Part shown: in pieces, positions 24,430 through 36,631 of the stretch
Layout: each line of letters starts with the position of its first letter
Numbering within the stretch: the first letter of the stretch is position 1
Source of the DNA: Hyalella azteca
Lineage: Eukaryota; Arthropoda; Malacostraca; Amphipoda; Hyalellidae
Direction: 5' to 3'
Length of the DNA: 64,000 bases
Assembly: GCF_000764305.2 (NCBI RefSeq)
Contig: NW_025942356.1
Coordinates: forward strand, 65,023-129,022
Translations under genes and position numbers: made by a program
Notes under the pieces: generated by a model
Told to the model about the DNA's origin: nothing
What the model saw: only the letters and a program-made list of their open reading frames with translations
Databases searched by the model: none

Positions 24430-25330
24430 GCGTAACAAAATAAATAAAATAATAACAAATAAATAAAACCCTAAGAATTCACGGTTGGGAATCGATTTTT
24501 TTTGTCGAACATCCAGACTTGCCAACCCTGGAAATTGATTTAAATTGCTAAAATTGCTAAACAAAAAGTAGAAAATAAATATTAAAAAAAACTTTTTTAA
24601 AAACCATGTTTTTCTGGTGTTTACAAAACAAAAAATAATGAAATAATACAAATAAAAAAAACTTTTAAACACCACATTTTTCTTAACGGACAAAAAAGAA
24701 AAACATTTACTCTTATATAACATTACATAACATTTTACATAACTTTAATGTTATGTAAGAGTTAATTTTTTTTTCGTTAAGAAAACGTGGTGTTTAACAG
24801 TTTTTTTTATTTGTTTTATTTCATTATTTTTAGTTTTGTAAACACCAGAAAAACCTGGTTATGCTGCCTAACAATTCAAGTTTTTATCATCAGAAAAAAT
24901 AATTTAAAAATTTTTTTCGAAAAAAAAATAAATAAAAACACGAAAAATTCACAGTTTGGAATTGAGTTGTTTCTCGAACATCCACACTTGCCAACCCTGG
25001 AAATTGATTTCAATTACTAAAATTGCTAACTAAAAAGTAGAAAATAAATAACTGTAAAAAATATTAAAAAAAAACACTTTTTTCTGGTTTTTGCAAAACT
25101 AAAAGTAATGAAATAAAACAAATAAAAAAACTGTTAGAAACACGTTTTCTTAACGGACAAAAAAGACAAACATTTACTCTTACATAAAATTTTACATAAC
25201 TTAAATGTTATGCGAGAGTAAATGTTTTTCTTTTTTGTCCGTTAAGAAAACGTGGTTTTTCAACAGTTTTTTTATTTGTTTTATTTCATTATTTTTGGTT
25301 TTGTAAAAACCAGAAAAACGTGGTTTTTAG
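24430..25330. repeat. Tandemly duplicated long inverted repeat
   Basis: Arms with TTTTTCTGGTGTTTACAAAA pair with their complements around AT-rich centres near 24735 and 25195. The unit (CCAACCCTGGAAATTGATTT at 24517 and 24990) is duplicated about 474 bases apart. It lies in the first intron of CDA-A and resembles a foldback or MITE-type element. Confidence 0.7.
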
Positions 25331-25649
25331 AAATATTTTTTATATTTATTTATTTATTCTTAGGAACGTTTTTATTCTTATTTCTTTTTATCCTTATTAC
25401 CCATTCCAACTTAGTACAGCGAGGAACGATATTGTGTTAATAAGGTAATCGTGGTCGGACTAATAGTCCTAACAATATTTATTTGGCTCTTATCAAACAT
25501 TTTATAAGCTTAGCGATATTGCGGACATTTTACGTCGTTGTGTAGTTTTAAGTTATTGCGTATATTGAATTTTACGTTATATTACACGTCAATGTAATCG
25601 AGCTGTATATTAAAGAATATTTTTCCAAGTTTAATTTCACACTTTTGGT

Positions 25650-25945
25650 CGCGGGTCCGGTTGGTCACCAGAAACTCTAGGACTCGGCAATGAAAATTTT
25701 GAATATTGTTCAGGGTGCTTTTAAGCTGTGGGAGAATTTCTAACATAACTTGCAGTTTTTATTTTAATGACCTTTGAAAAGGAACAAATTTTCACTAATT
25801 TCCTCTTCTTTATGGTTATGGATCGAATGATTTATTTGATAAACGCGTTTGGCGTTCGATTTGCCTGGTTGACAGCCATCTATATCATCATGTGGGGTTA
25901 ACAATGAAATATAAATAAAATCTTGAAACATGGCAAAGCCTGTTG
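25650..25945. repeat. ~300-bp direct repeat in CDA-A introns, copy 2
   Basis: Divergent second copy of 23262-23600. It shares AACGCGTTTGGCGTTC and GCCTGGTTGACAGCCATCTA. Confidence 0.65.
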
Positions 25946-27003
25946 TATCAGACGTGCTTTTCTGTGCACACTTATGTGAATCGTAATTAAGCAAGACCCG
26001 AGGGTTGGTCTGGTAGTAGCGTGATCCAAGGACTTTGAGGAAAAGCATAAACGATTATAGAAAATTATTCAGGAGAGAAGTTCGGCTTACAGTTTAGTGT
26101 AAATAGTGTTTAGTGTTTGAGCTTCAACGCTGATGTCTGCGGCGTCTGCGGCGTACTGTGTAACCCGCCTGGAAATAACAGTTACCACCAGAATTCAAAA
26201 ACTGTGTTTTCCAGTTTTATAAAAATATTCATAACCTAGCAGAAAGATAACAAATCGATGTAAAACAAAGTAACTGAGAGTTTAGAGAAACTTCAACTAA
26301 TGACGGGAGCAGATGATGCTATCTTCAACGTGATCTAACGCTGCAGCCGAGGCTTAAAACCGTCACAAGAGGGCCAGGCTTTCGTTAAGATAAACTCTAA
26401 TGGACGTTGAGCCCTGCTCACTGGATCTATTTTACTTTTCTTAGTCCCGTTATTTTAATAAAGGACATAGTTTTTAGTTTTCTCTCGTGATAGTTATATT
26501 TGGGGATCAAGAACTATTTGAGGAAATATTAATTATTTCAAACAGCTTGCAATATTTTGTTTATGGTTTGACAACAGTTTTTAAGGTGTGTGCGTAACTC
26601 AAGCACACGTGCTGTGTAATAAAATTCTACACATATTTTTATAATTTAATCGTCGAACAAGCCTAAAAGGTATGCATTTTAAGTTGAAACTTATTTCAAA
26701 CATACTTACAAAAAATTTATTATCACATGACACATTACTTGAAATGCAGGCGTAGGATTTTTTTTTTTAATTATAGATGAATGCGAATGCACAACCACTG
26801 CCGACGTTGTCAGCTGCCATTTTAAACGAGTGGTTGCGCACATTTTTAATTTCTGGCATCTGGATCGGACAGATGACAGTCACAAAATCGTTGACTTATT
26901 CTAACCTGATGAAAAACGCTTGATTTTTAAAATCTGGTCAAAAATAATTGTAATACGGTTACACGATAAAAAAAATTTTCAAGCGACTCAACGAAAAACT
27001 CAC

Positions 27004-27046
27004 GGAGGAGGACGAGCAGAAAACCGCACACGACCGCAGGATTCAT
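27004..27046 (-). CDS. CDA-A exon 1: start codon and signal peptide
   Basis: The ATG opens [14 protein letters not shown]. The exon ends in phase 1 at C/GTGAGT, which fits exon A. Upstream sequence from TATA to ATG matches CDA-B closely. Confidence 0.8.
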
Positions 27047-27076
27047 GGTTCTGGAGTCAGGCCCGCCGCCCTCCTG

Positions 27077-27084
27077 CTTATATA
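27077..27084 (-). promoter_or_regulatory. TATA box of CDA-A
   Basis: TATATAAG lies 38 bases 5' of the ATG, the same spacing as in CDA-B. This implies a leader of only about ten bases if transcription starts ~30 bases downstream. Confidence 0.6.
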
Positions 27085-29376
27085 CGAGTCCATTTTCTCG
27101 GCATCAGGGCTACCGATGAACATTTTTCCAATACAGGAGAACCCTTGCACGGTACCGGCTATCTCCTTGCCGTACGAGTAACAGCTAGTGGTGCTCAGGA
27201 ACCGATCGGTACCGGTGAACCACGAACGATACATCTTAACGACCAGTGAAATGACCAATAATGTCCGATACCAACTACCTGAAGGCAGTACCACAGGCCT
27301 GCTACTTGCGAACCTTTACTGGTGCCTTCAACCTGATACCAGTGAGCTCATGTCCGGGACCAGTACGTGGAATCTTCGGTATCATGAGTTCAGATTGGTA
27401 TTCCTGTTTAATTGGTCCGACTGTAGATGTCTTGTATCAGGTTACTTCGTCAGATATCAGTAGACGCTCCAAAAATTGATCAGAGAAAGGGTTTGATGGC
27501 GGCACAGCTCTCGCGTCCTGTAGTCTCTGTAATGGTGTCGGATTCAGTAATAGTTTAATAAGTCTTCGCATTTATTCAGAATAAGCTAGAAATCCTAAAT
27601 GTAACAAGCGAATTGGAGAATTACAGAGATTAGCCCTGCCCTGAGATTAGCGTACGTACTGCGAATAGAGACAAATGCTGTAGCTTGACTGGCTAGGCCT
27701 TACGACACGTACTCTTCTGCGCAGTAGTGTGGATAACAAGAGTAATGTCTCTATAAACTCTATGCGGAAATATTGGGCAATAACTATAAAAAATTAGGAT
27801 AGCTTGCATTGGGGGGCGAAGTTTAGTACCCGCGTATCCGCAGGCACGTTCTACTCAACACAATTTGAAGCCTATAGATCCCGGTCAGTCTAACCTGCAC
27901 TGCAGCAATGACTTAAACAACTTATATTCATTGTGCAGCTGGACAGTTAAACCTGGCTTCTGGAAGCGAGGCAAGGGTTAGCAGAATGTGGGTTATCGGG
28001 GAAAGGGTTAGAGGATATAAAGGTTAGCCGAGTGAGGGTTAGTGGGGGAAGGGTTAGCGAAGTAAGTTTATCCGATTAAGTATTGCTTTACAAGGACTAT
28101 ACTGCGATAAAGGTTATCAAAGCACTGTTAAAATTTCAATTCAGCGCTCAGCCCGTTGTGATCCAAGCGACCACTTGGAGTCGACGATATTTCCTACCAG
28201 TCCAGCTATATATTTTAAATTCAATACAGGTGTTTTCACATCTATAATGCACCCTCTAGAGTCCCATAGTATCTCGACGATCCCTATTTTTAGCGCATTT
28301 TCTCATTTATGGAAAAAATGCACTATTTTGCTCGCCATGTCCGTCTGTCCGTCTGTCTGTCCGTTTGTCTGTTTGTCCGTCCATGACTTCACGTTTTCGT
28401 CCACGAGAAAATGCGCTCTCTGTCACTCACTGCAGTGAGTACAGAGTTATATTTATCTATGTATTGTCCTCGTTAGTACAATGCAATGGTTGGTATACTG
28501 TGCATATAATTATTGTATATAGCAAACCTTTCCCTCGCCGGACAGCTAAGCGCGTCAAATCTAGTTTAGTGTTTAACCTTGCAACTGAATGGATTATAAA
28601 ATTGTCCAAAATTTGAAACACTTTCCTACCTACAGCACGAGCCGAGGGCGGACGAAGCTTTGATACGATCTTTTGCCGAATGAAACTGAGTCAGGATAAC
28701 CCATATGAGCGCATGCTGCATCGTTAATTAGACGAAGTTTCACTTATTTGTATGAGTGTAATTGGCAAGTTCAAGTTCAGGGGCGCCGCCTTGCAGGTAA
28801 CCGGTCGCTGCCACCGAGGATGGCGGGGCACCCACCAATGTGCGCAAGTGCAGTCACCTCTCCCTTCTTCTTCTCTCTTTTTCTTTCTCTTTCTCAATTT
28901 CTGTAGATTGTTGAAAGTTTACATTAAACTGCCTCATTGCCCCGTTATTAATTATTATTAATTAACATTCGCAAGTGCAAAGTCACCAAGTACGCAAGTC
29001 ACCTCTGCCTCCTTCTTCCTCTCCCTCCACTCCTTCCTCTCCCTTCTCTCCTTCCACTCTCCACTCCTTCCTATCCCTCCAATCCTTCTTATCATTCCAC
29101 TCTTTCCTATCCCTCCACTCCTTCCTATCCTCCACTTTTTCTATCCATTTCAAGAAAACTTCTCTCTTTGTCAGACTAAATTTCTTCATAATCTACATAA
29201 TATTTCTTCTCCACATCTCATCAAACGTCAAAGGTTAGGATTCCAACTTTATGGATCTTCCTGTCCATCTGACGGTACGCAAAATTGGAACAAACAGATG
29301 ATCTGAAGGCAAATGCTTGAGTGCAGTGGTCGCGTTGCCCCGTCTTTGATGTAGCTTTCGGGCGCTTTTCCACAGT
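27085..29376. repeat. Upstream region of CDA-A; duplicated segments, no gene
   Basis: GCATTGGGGGGCGAAGTTTAG (near 27808) resembles GCTTACTTTGGGGCGAAGTT upstream of CDA-B (near 36856). A ~65-bp GC-rich segment at 28764-28830 recurs at 37241-37304. A GGGTTAG-rich run lies at ~27970-28070, and CTCCACTCCTTCCT repeats at ~29010-29150. Confidence 0.6.
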
Positions 29377-29598
29377 GTCTGAAAGTACCACAGTGTAAAG
29401 TGTATCACAGTGTCTGAAAGTACCACAGTGTAAAGTGTATCACAGTGTCTGAAAGTACCACAGTGTAAAGTGTATCACAGTGTCTGAAAGTATCACAGTG
29501 TAAAGTGTACCACAGTGCCCGAAAGTATCACAGTGTAAAGTGTACCACAGTGCCCGAAAGTATCACAGTGTAAAGTGTACCACAGTGCCCGAAAGTAC
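29377..29598. repeat. ~35-bp minisatellite, six copies
   Basis: The unit is CACAGTGTCTGAAAGTA plus CCACAGTGTAAAGTGTA with variants. Confidence 0.9.
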
Positions 29599-29834
29599 TA
29601 GTTTAAAAAAAAAAAACTCTCTCATCGTCTCCGTACACCCTGATTCTTCTTGGAAGCTTGTTACTTCCCAAGTGTTGACTTTTGATTTTTTATCAATGCT
29701 TTTTCGACTGAATGACATATACAAAACGTAAGCTACTTATATAAACCATTTTTGGTGAAATTTGTAGAATTAAAATATATTCCTATTTCCTGAGTTCAGA
29801 AAACTGCAAACGTACGAAAAAAAAAAATCCCTTG

Positions 29835-30014
29835 TAGTTTTACATGAAAGATTTTCTATTGCGACGCATTGAAAACTTATGGTGTCTTTCCATTAGATGG
29901 CAAACTACTGTAAATCTATATTTATAGTTTTACATGAAAGATTTTCTATTGCGACCCATTGAAAACTTATGGTGTCTTTCCATTAGATGGCAAACTACTG
30001 TAAATCTATATTTG
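29835..30014. repeat. 90-bp tandem duplication
   Basis: The segment starting TAGTTTTACATGAAAG is present twice in succession (29835 and 29925) with one difference noticed. Confidence 0.9.
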
Positions 30015-30829
30015 AATTGGTGGACTTTCACGGTTGCACCAAGTGTTCGTTTCTACACGCGTCCAGCGGGACTGTCATGGCCTCTCAACAAATTAAGATC
30101 ATCAATATTCCTCTAAAGATAAAATATAAAACAAAAAAAAAGCTGAATTACAAGCGTTTTCAATTATATGCCTACATATTCGCAAGAAATGATGCACAAT
30201 TCTCTCGTCTGCTAACGGTGTTATCGCTTTCCGCCTGTTTTCTTTCTAGATCTCCTGTTCTCAGATTTCTAGATGCAATGTTTAAAAGTACCTGCATTGA
30301 GAAGTGAGCATGGATTTCACATCGTAGAGTGGGAGGCATGCTGGGGAGTTCGGGTAGGTTTGAATACGCGCCTCAAATCTCTCATATAAATATTGGACAA
30401 TAAAGATGCGTTTATTAGAATGGCTTTATTAATTAAGGAATGCCCATTTTTTATGAGTCACGTAACTTTCAAGAAACTATATAGACAATCAATGATGTTT
30501 CATTAGATTCCCAGAATGTATTTTTAATTGGAAAAATGGAAAAATACATTCTGCAAATCTGATCTAACTTTGCCCTTTTATTGGTTGCTGAAGAAACTCG
30601 AGGTACCAGAAGGCCTATAGATTTGCTAGTCATGAAATGGATCTCTTTTAGCTTCTTGTACAGCTCGGGGAAGTACACATCTCTTTACCAGAACACAATT
30701 TAAGAAAGTTCTTATGTGGTTCCTTATCGTGGGTTCCAACTTAAAAATGGTTAATATTCCTCTTTCTGATGGAATCAATTTGTTGCTATAGTTATACTCC
30801 ATTATTACTAGCCTATTTCAGTGGTGGGT
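30015..30829. other. 3' flank of CDA-B, no other gene
   Basis: TTTATT (AATAAA on the minus strand) occurs near 30412 and 30424, about 400 bases past the CDA-B stop. These are candidate poly(A) signals. Confidence 0.4.
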
Positions 30830-32001
30830 CTACAAGTCGATGAATCCCCATCTATTCCCAGATGGGTTGTAAAGCCATGGGTACTCCTCAGGGCACTCCA
30901 TACATGTGTGCATGTACATGCTACCTTCATTTGCCAGAACCCGAGGGGGCTTTCGCTCACACGGATCTGGTAGCATACAGTAAGGTTGTCCTTTAGGAAC
31001 ACACTTCGTTTTCCATTCTTTGAAATTGTTTAGCGCGGCGATTTCTGTAGGTGATTCCATCCATTGGATGGCCTGCATCATACTTACGAAGAAAAAGTCT
31101 CCACGGGATGCGACGTCCGCAATCCACTTAGTGAACTCCCTCAGGAAGCTCTTGCGAGTGAGGAAATAAGAAGAAGTGAAGTGGAGACCCAGAGGAGCCC
31201 TGTTGGTGGAGTAATGACGCTGCAAATTTGACTCTAAAAAATTTCTGAACTGTTTGGGGTCGACGATACCAGAACACTGATCAATTAAGTGACATCCTGT
31301 CACCTGTTCCGAATATGTCGAATCTTCTCTCCTGTCCAACTCGTTGATGACCATCTCCCATGCCGTGAAATTGCGAGTTGGACAATTCTGATTAATACCA
31401 ATGCACTTGTGAGGCATTCGATGAGTGAGCGTATAAGGCCACAAAGGGGAGGGCCCGCGAGGGGCTGCAATAGACGAATCATACAAAAATCCCATTTCTG
31501 TCATCATCCTAAACTGATTGTTACCTCCTACGCGACCGAGAGGTACTCGTAATCCTAGAATTTCCCCTTGAGAAATATTAGCGAAAGTCTCTGCGATCAA
31601 GCGACCGCCATCGAATTCAGCTTCGAAGTCCGCCACGGAAAGACTGCTCCAGTAGTTCTTGTCTGCGTTGTTGGTGATGGAAGACACGGCGATCTCATGC
31701 CCTTGCCGATGAAGCTCCTGAATTGCCGAATAGTTGGAAAATACGTGACTGACGAAGAAGGTTGCCTTAGGAGTGCAATCATTCCCCTTGTTCGTGATAC
31801 TTTTCCCGAAAATTTCCTGGTAAACTTTGAAGCTCTCCTCGCTGACGGATCCTGTGAATGTGATCATGATCATCTGGGGGGTCTGAGCAGGAGGGAGATC
31901 ATCAGGAATGCGTGAACCGTCGACAGAACAGAAACAGCCTTCCGCCCAGAGACAAGTGGTGGGATTGCATCGCTCGGCTGCGTTGGGATCCATCTCGGGG
32001 T
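30830..32001 (-). CDS. CDA-B exon D: CE4-like domain
   Basis: The acceptor TGTTCCAG precedes [16 protein letters not shown], then [51 protein letters not shown] and [14 protein letters not shown], ending in TAG. The fold looks complete although catalytic positions are lost. Confidence 0.92.
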
Positions 32002-35000
32002 CTGGAACACATTTTGATTTAGTGATTAATAACCATAGCAAGAACACAAGACATTGGTGTTTTGTTTGATTTAAATGTAAAATTTGTTTGTTAATTCAGC
32101 CAATGCTTCGAGTTGAATATACTCTCGAGAGACTGGGTAAAACAGCCTTATTACATGGAATGCTGGGCAAAGAGGTTTCGAAATCATATGATGAAATAAG
32201 ATGAGGTAATGGTGAGATGGGCACTCATTCAACTGGAGGCTGGTCCAGATGCGGTTTTGAGTCACATTTTAGATTTGCACATTGGATATTGAAAAACTTC
32301 ATGCATCTCAAAATACTGAGCTACTTCCTGTTCTTGAGCAAAGGGTAAAGATATATTATTTATAATAAACATGGGCCTGGTGGAAGATTAGAATAATTAG
32401 GGCTCAAGTTTGAAACCACGCTACCAAGTTGAGATGAAGAGTTTTATACTTTAAGTTTAATTCATACTGAATCATCTCGAGCAATCAGTGTAATGGTAGT
32501 CCATGGCAGTCGAACAATGCTGAGGCCGACGCCTCACACAATGAACGTTGGCAACCTCATTAGTTGCCAGTTCTCGCACTTCTGTTAATCTTCACCCAAT
32601 GCTATGTTATTTATAAATATTACTTTTAATCTTCAACCATATTTTGAGATGAGATATTTTGTACTTTTTTTCCGAGTTACTATTACAAAACATATGTTGG
32701 TCTACTCACCGCTGCAGATGTTCTCATCTGACCCGTCCTCACAGTCAGGAATGTCATCACAAAACCGTTCTTTGCCCAAACACTCGCCACTGCCGCACTC
32801 TATTTCTTCAGCTGTGCATGGAGTCTCGTCGTTGTAATTTCGCGGCCATTTTGGTTTCGGTTTCTGAGCCTCTGGAAAATTGTGATTCATTGACTCAAGC
32901 AGCAATGTCATTCAAACCTGGTTTCTTAAAATTTATCACCGTTATCCGTGAATTTCAAAGTGTTCTATCAGCAAGTCTAGTGCAGTGGAGCCAGTATTAA
33001 TAGTCTACTCAGGTCAATTGCGTCAGTCTAAATGAGTGAACTGAAGAATTCCTAAAATTTGTTAAATAACCAACAATTAGAAATTAGTCTTTGTACAATG
33101 AATACGCGATTCATGGTCTAACATGGTCACTGATCTCTGTATGTGTGCCAACTGGCAGTTACAGCATGGAACTCTCACCCAAGCTCTTTCGGCCAATTCC
33201 ACATATCGATCGTTATGATTTTTTCGAAGTCATATGAGAATAAACGAACAGGTCAGAAGAGTTATTATTTAAAAATCAGAGGAGCTATAATTACTAAATT
33301 AGCAATTCAAATAAATCCATGTAGAGTTTGTCAATACAGCCACTGTTTGAAGTATGCAATATGAACGCAAGAGAATAGGCTATCCCCAATAACTTATAAT
33401 CATTTCAACTGTAGGCGGTTGAAGCGTTTTTTTCTGACCTAACGGCTCTATTTGAGGATTAATAGTTTATAAAATGGAAGGTTGCATACTGAAATTTCAA
33501 TGTGAATGCCATTCAAACTGAATATGAAACGAATTCAAAAGACTTACGCTCCCACTTGGCACAGTTGTGGACTTTGTTACGGAGCTGGCAGGTCTGTAGC
33601 TCAACATCAAAGAACATCAAGCCGCCGCACTTGCTGTGGATCACTCGCATGCGGTTACCCCCACCCGGCACACAGCGGTAGTAGCTCCTGCATGTCGCAT
33701 GGGCCTGTGGGTCGAAATTGTTCGTTTATTGCTAAAGCTAAGATGTAACTAATGGTTACTCGAAGAGAAGAAACGGCTGGTGCAACCAATTGATGCAGTT
33801 TTATTGATTTTTTAAACTCATTTTTTGCTAGAACTTCAGAAGGCTCGGTTCACAGGGCCAAAGTTGACTTCACTGCTCCTTGACAAGCTTGAATGTGTTC
33901 TCCTGGTTCGGTCTTTTGTCTTGTGTCTGCAAGCGTAAAGTTAAGAGATAAGCGAGTCCCTCGCAGCCAATGAATTGACTTTTTTTTACCGTCGATCTCA
34001 GTTGCCAGTGTCGTTGGTAACCAGCAAGCTCCATAATGCTGAGAACAGTCACGATGTACCCGTAAGTGTCGTTCAAAATTATAATTAATAACACGCAGTG
34101 ACGCACAGCACACAAACATACAAAGTGTCTCAGTGTCTCACTGCGCACAATATCACTACGTATAACTGTGTTCACAACGGTGCGCCATAACGCACGTATA
34201 CCTCCTCTTCGGTGATGTCGGCAGGTTGTTGCGCCCTGAAGAGCTCTTGGGGGCCGCGGCCTGGGCAGTACACCTCCGGGTCCATCTTCGACTCCGGCAC
34301 CCGCTGACCCACCGCCACCTCTACTGAGGGGACGTGATATTAAAGTATTTATTGAAGTTATTTTCTCAAGCTTGAATTGTGTTCTGAATTCCATCTTCAT
34401 TGAGGGTGGGAGTTGTGACATAAAATTATTTACAGAAGTAATATTCCCATGAATGAGTAATATACTGAAACTCTGGGTAATATCTTGGGTTCACTTTTGC
34501 AAATGAATCTTTCTGTCAATAAATCTTCCTTTATTTTTAGTGGAAAATTTTTTTAGAGTAATTGAACGCGTATTAAATTAGTGGGATAGATAAGCTTCCC
34601 CTCGAGGCTACCAGGAGTAGTGGCTAAGCTATCCTTGATAATTTTTGTATATGGCTGGCCGGGCGTGATAGTATACTTGCAGGAACATTGTGACTTGTTT
34701 GCATATTGTGACTTGTTTACTTATTGTGACTTGTTTACAAATTGTGACTTATTTACTTATTGTGACTTGTCCAGATATTGTGACTTGTTCAGATATTGTG
34801 ACTTGTTCTAATATTGTGACTTGCCCAGATATTGTGACTTATTCAGATATTGTGACTTGTTCAGATATTGTGACTTGTTCAGATATTGTGACTTGTTCAG
34901 ATATTGTGACTTGTCCAGATATTGTGACTTGTTTGGATATTTGGGACGCATTTTTCTAAATTCTAAAATAACAACGAATATTGTTCTTGATGCTTTTTCA

Positions 35001-36593
35001 ACCGACAAAATAAAAATGGTCTGTTAATGCACAAATTGTGTGGCAGTGCAGCTTTCAATTCGGCAGATGCAATGCGTGAAAATAACAGCTTTATAGAGTG
35101 CACTGCTTTCCTGATGTGTAAACTAGCAGATCGGTAATCACGATCATGTTCATCCATAATTCTGATTAATATCGTCACGTCATTTCTACTACTAAATAAT
35201 TAATTTCAATTTTTTAGGGATACTTCTTGGATACTTCATTTATCTTGATTGCCGTTAGCATAATCGATCAGTTACTTATTATCAGGTGCTCAATTTATCG
35301 TTGCATTCTATTATAGCTCCAGTTATTAAAAGGTGCTTTCTATCTATTTCCTATTATATAATTAATTTTATTCCAATGAAAATTGTATCCCCTTCAGGGC
35401 GTTCAGTCTGAACCAACAAAATTCGTGTCAATTCGCCTAAAAAAAGCGAGAGTAAGAACAACTGTAGCAACCGCCGCAAAGAAAATTGTTCAAAAACTAT
35501 CGTTTTTGTGTCGAGATTTTAAAATTTGTATTATTCACTTAGCTACGTTTCTTAATATGGACTTGAACTCGAAACAATACCAGACAAACCAGCGTCCGCA
35601 TTTTGAAATTTTCCACCAAAACTTTGAATTTCGAGATCTTTGAATTTCAGACCACGCGAGGTCTCTAACGCACATCAGCACCACAGCACACACCAGCACT
35701 ATCAAAAACGCTATATTCGACCAGCAATAACGTACTGGATAATCTATCTCTTCATTTCTCTTGACCTTAGTCCTTAAATCGAGTATGAATAAGCTATATA
35801 GTATGAATAAGCCTCCAAGAACCTTGGTACAATAAATTCTTGACTCATCTGCCACAAGCACACCAGTGCAGGCAACATAATAAATCAACAAGCAACGTGA
35901 CGAAGCATCTTCAACATTACTTAGTTTATTGAGGATAGACACATTACCATGTAAACGAGGGGATAGACGAGAAGGTAGAAAGTAGAGTGTGGCGAGTAGA
36001 GTGTAGAAGTAGAGTCGACGAGGCCCAGTGGAGGAAACTTAAAAATCAATCTTAATTTAAAGTTCTATGTTGTTTAGAGATGCATTTAGAATCCTCACAC
36101 CTGTTTTTTGCGATGGAACTTTACGCGATAAGTATATGATAATTATTCTAGCATTATGATAATTATTCTAGCATTATGATAATTATGATAGCATTATGAT
36201 AATTATGATAGCATTATGATAATTATGATAGCATTATGATAATTATGATAGCATTATGATAATTATTCTAGCATGCCACTAAACATTCCATTAAATTCAT
36301 CCACGAGATACACCAATTAAAGATTAACACAAATACATTAACATGAGTGAGCACGTTGAAAATGTTGTTATTCTCGATTATTATTTTAGTACGATTAGGT
36401 TTCAGATATCTCTCTGTTACCATGATCTGGTCAGCATAGGTCAACTTAGTTTGCCGCAAGAATGACTTTAAAACTCTGGTAAAAAAACCCTAAGAAGGAT
36501 ACATGTTACAAAGTTATTGTTTTGTTGACCCCGAGACGAAAACTCACGGAGGAGGAGGAGGAGTAAAGCACCGCACACGACCGCAGGATTCAT
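30830..36593 (-). CDS. CDA-B: intact secreted chitin deacetylase-like protein, predicted inactive
   Basis: The exons are 1 36548-36593, A 34202-34323, B 33548-33704, C 32710-32871 and D 30830-32001. All phases match and give 552 codons plus stop. Order: signal peptide ([15 protein letters not shown], residues ~1-21), CBM14 with six cysteines (~33-100), LDLa with six cysteines and [11 protein letters not shown] (~115-155), then a CE4/NodB-like domain to the C-terminus (YPWLYNPSG). CE4 enzymes use TFDD, HSxxH and a late His. Here motif 1 is ITFTGSVS, motif 2 reads [10 protein letters not shown], and the late motif is LGLHFTSS, so the base, metal ligands and acid are all replaced. A secreted chitin-binding, non-catalytic cuticle or tracheal matrix role is inferred. 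CDA-A is its recent duplicate. Confidence 0.9.
32710..32871 (-). CDS. CDA-B exon C: LDLa domain
   Basis: The exon runs [18 protein letters not shown] to GSDENIC with the donor GTGAGT in phase 1. Six cysteines and the acidic calcium site are present. Confidence 0.88.
33548..33704 (-). CDS. CDA-B exon B: CBM14 half
   Basis: The acceptor CCCACAG opens [11 protein letters not shown] in phase 0. The exon continues [19 protein letters not shown], with the donor C/GTAAGT. Confidence 0.88.
34202..34323 (-). CDS. CDA-B exon A
   Basis: The acceptor CCCCTCAG is followed by [19 protein letters not shown], then PADITEEE with the donor GAG/GTATAC. Confidence 0.85.
34688..34940. repeat. 18-bp minisatellite in CDA-B first intron, ~14 copies
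   Basis: The unit is ATTGTGACTTGTTCAGAT with variants. Its length, a multiple of three, keeps frames open on both strands. Confidence 0.95.
36135..36274. repeat. 20-bp AT-rich minisatellite, ~7 copies
   Basis: The unit is ATTATGATAATTATGATAGC, in the first intron of CDA-B. Confidence 0.95.
36548..36593 (-). CDS. CDA-B exon 1: start codon and signal peptide
   Basis: [15 protein letters not shown] is followed by C/GTGAGT, which completes a Leu codon with exon A. The hydrophobic run is a signal peptide core. Confidence 0.85.
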
Positions 36594-36623
36594 GGTTCTG
36601 GAGTCCGGCCCGTCGACCTCCAG

Positions 36624-36631
36624 CTTATATA
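36624..36631 (-). promoter_or_regulatory. TATA box of CDA-B
   Basis: TATATAAG sits 38 bases 5' of the ATG. The block CGGACTCCAGAACC just before the ATG is shared with CDA-A. Confidence 0.6.

Larger units (their letters stand above)
21318..27046 (-). pseudogene. CDA-A: chitin deacetylase-like gene broken by an internal deletion
   Basis: The exons are 1 27004-27046, A 23871-23992, B 22580-22736, C 22000-22161, and a truncated last exon 21318-21983. The first four join in phase exactly as in CDA-B: signal peptide [15 protein letters not shown], then GVTMGQLVPITEMDPEVYC, a six-Cys CBM14, and an LDLa. Compared with CDA-B, the intron before the last exon and the first ~490 bases of that exon are missing. 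The donor GTGAGT of exon C is followed within 16 bases by ATGGGATTTTTG, with no acceptor, and reading through meets TAG. The remaining C-terminal half is open and ends with TAG. The NodB motifs 1-3 are gone and LGLHFTSS lacks the catalytic His. It is either a real pseudogene or an assembly chimera. Confidence 0.8.

Noticed and set aside
27970..28070. GGGTTAG-rich run resembling telomeric repeat
   Set aside because: It is irregular and short, and does not match the TTAGG arthropod telomere unit in tandem.
31289..31552. Plus-strand open frames opposite the CDA exons
   Set aside because: Shadows of the minus-strand exons. The minus strand has the conserved domains and splice sites.
35535..35942. 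135-codon minus-strand frame with a hydrophobic segment in CDA-B intron 1
   Set aside because: It has a possible membrane stretch ([14 protein letters not shown]) but no homology I recognise, no repeat of it in CDA-A and no splice context. Length alone is weak evidence in 64 kb.
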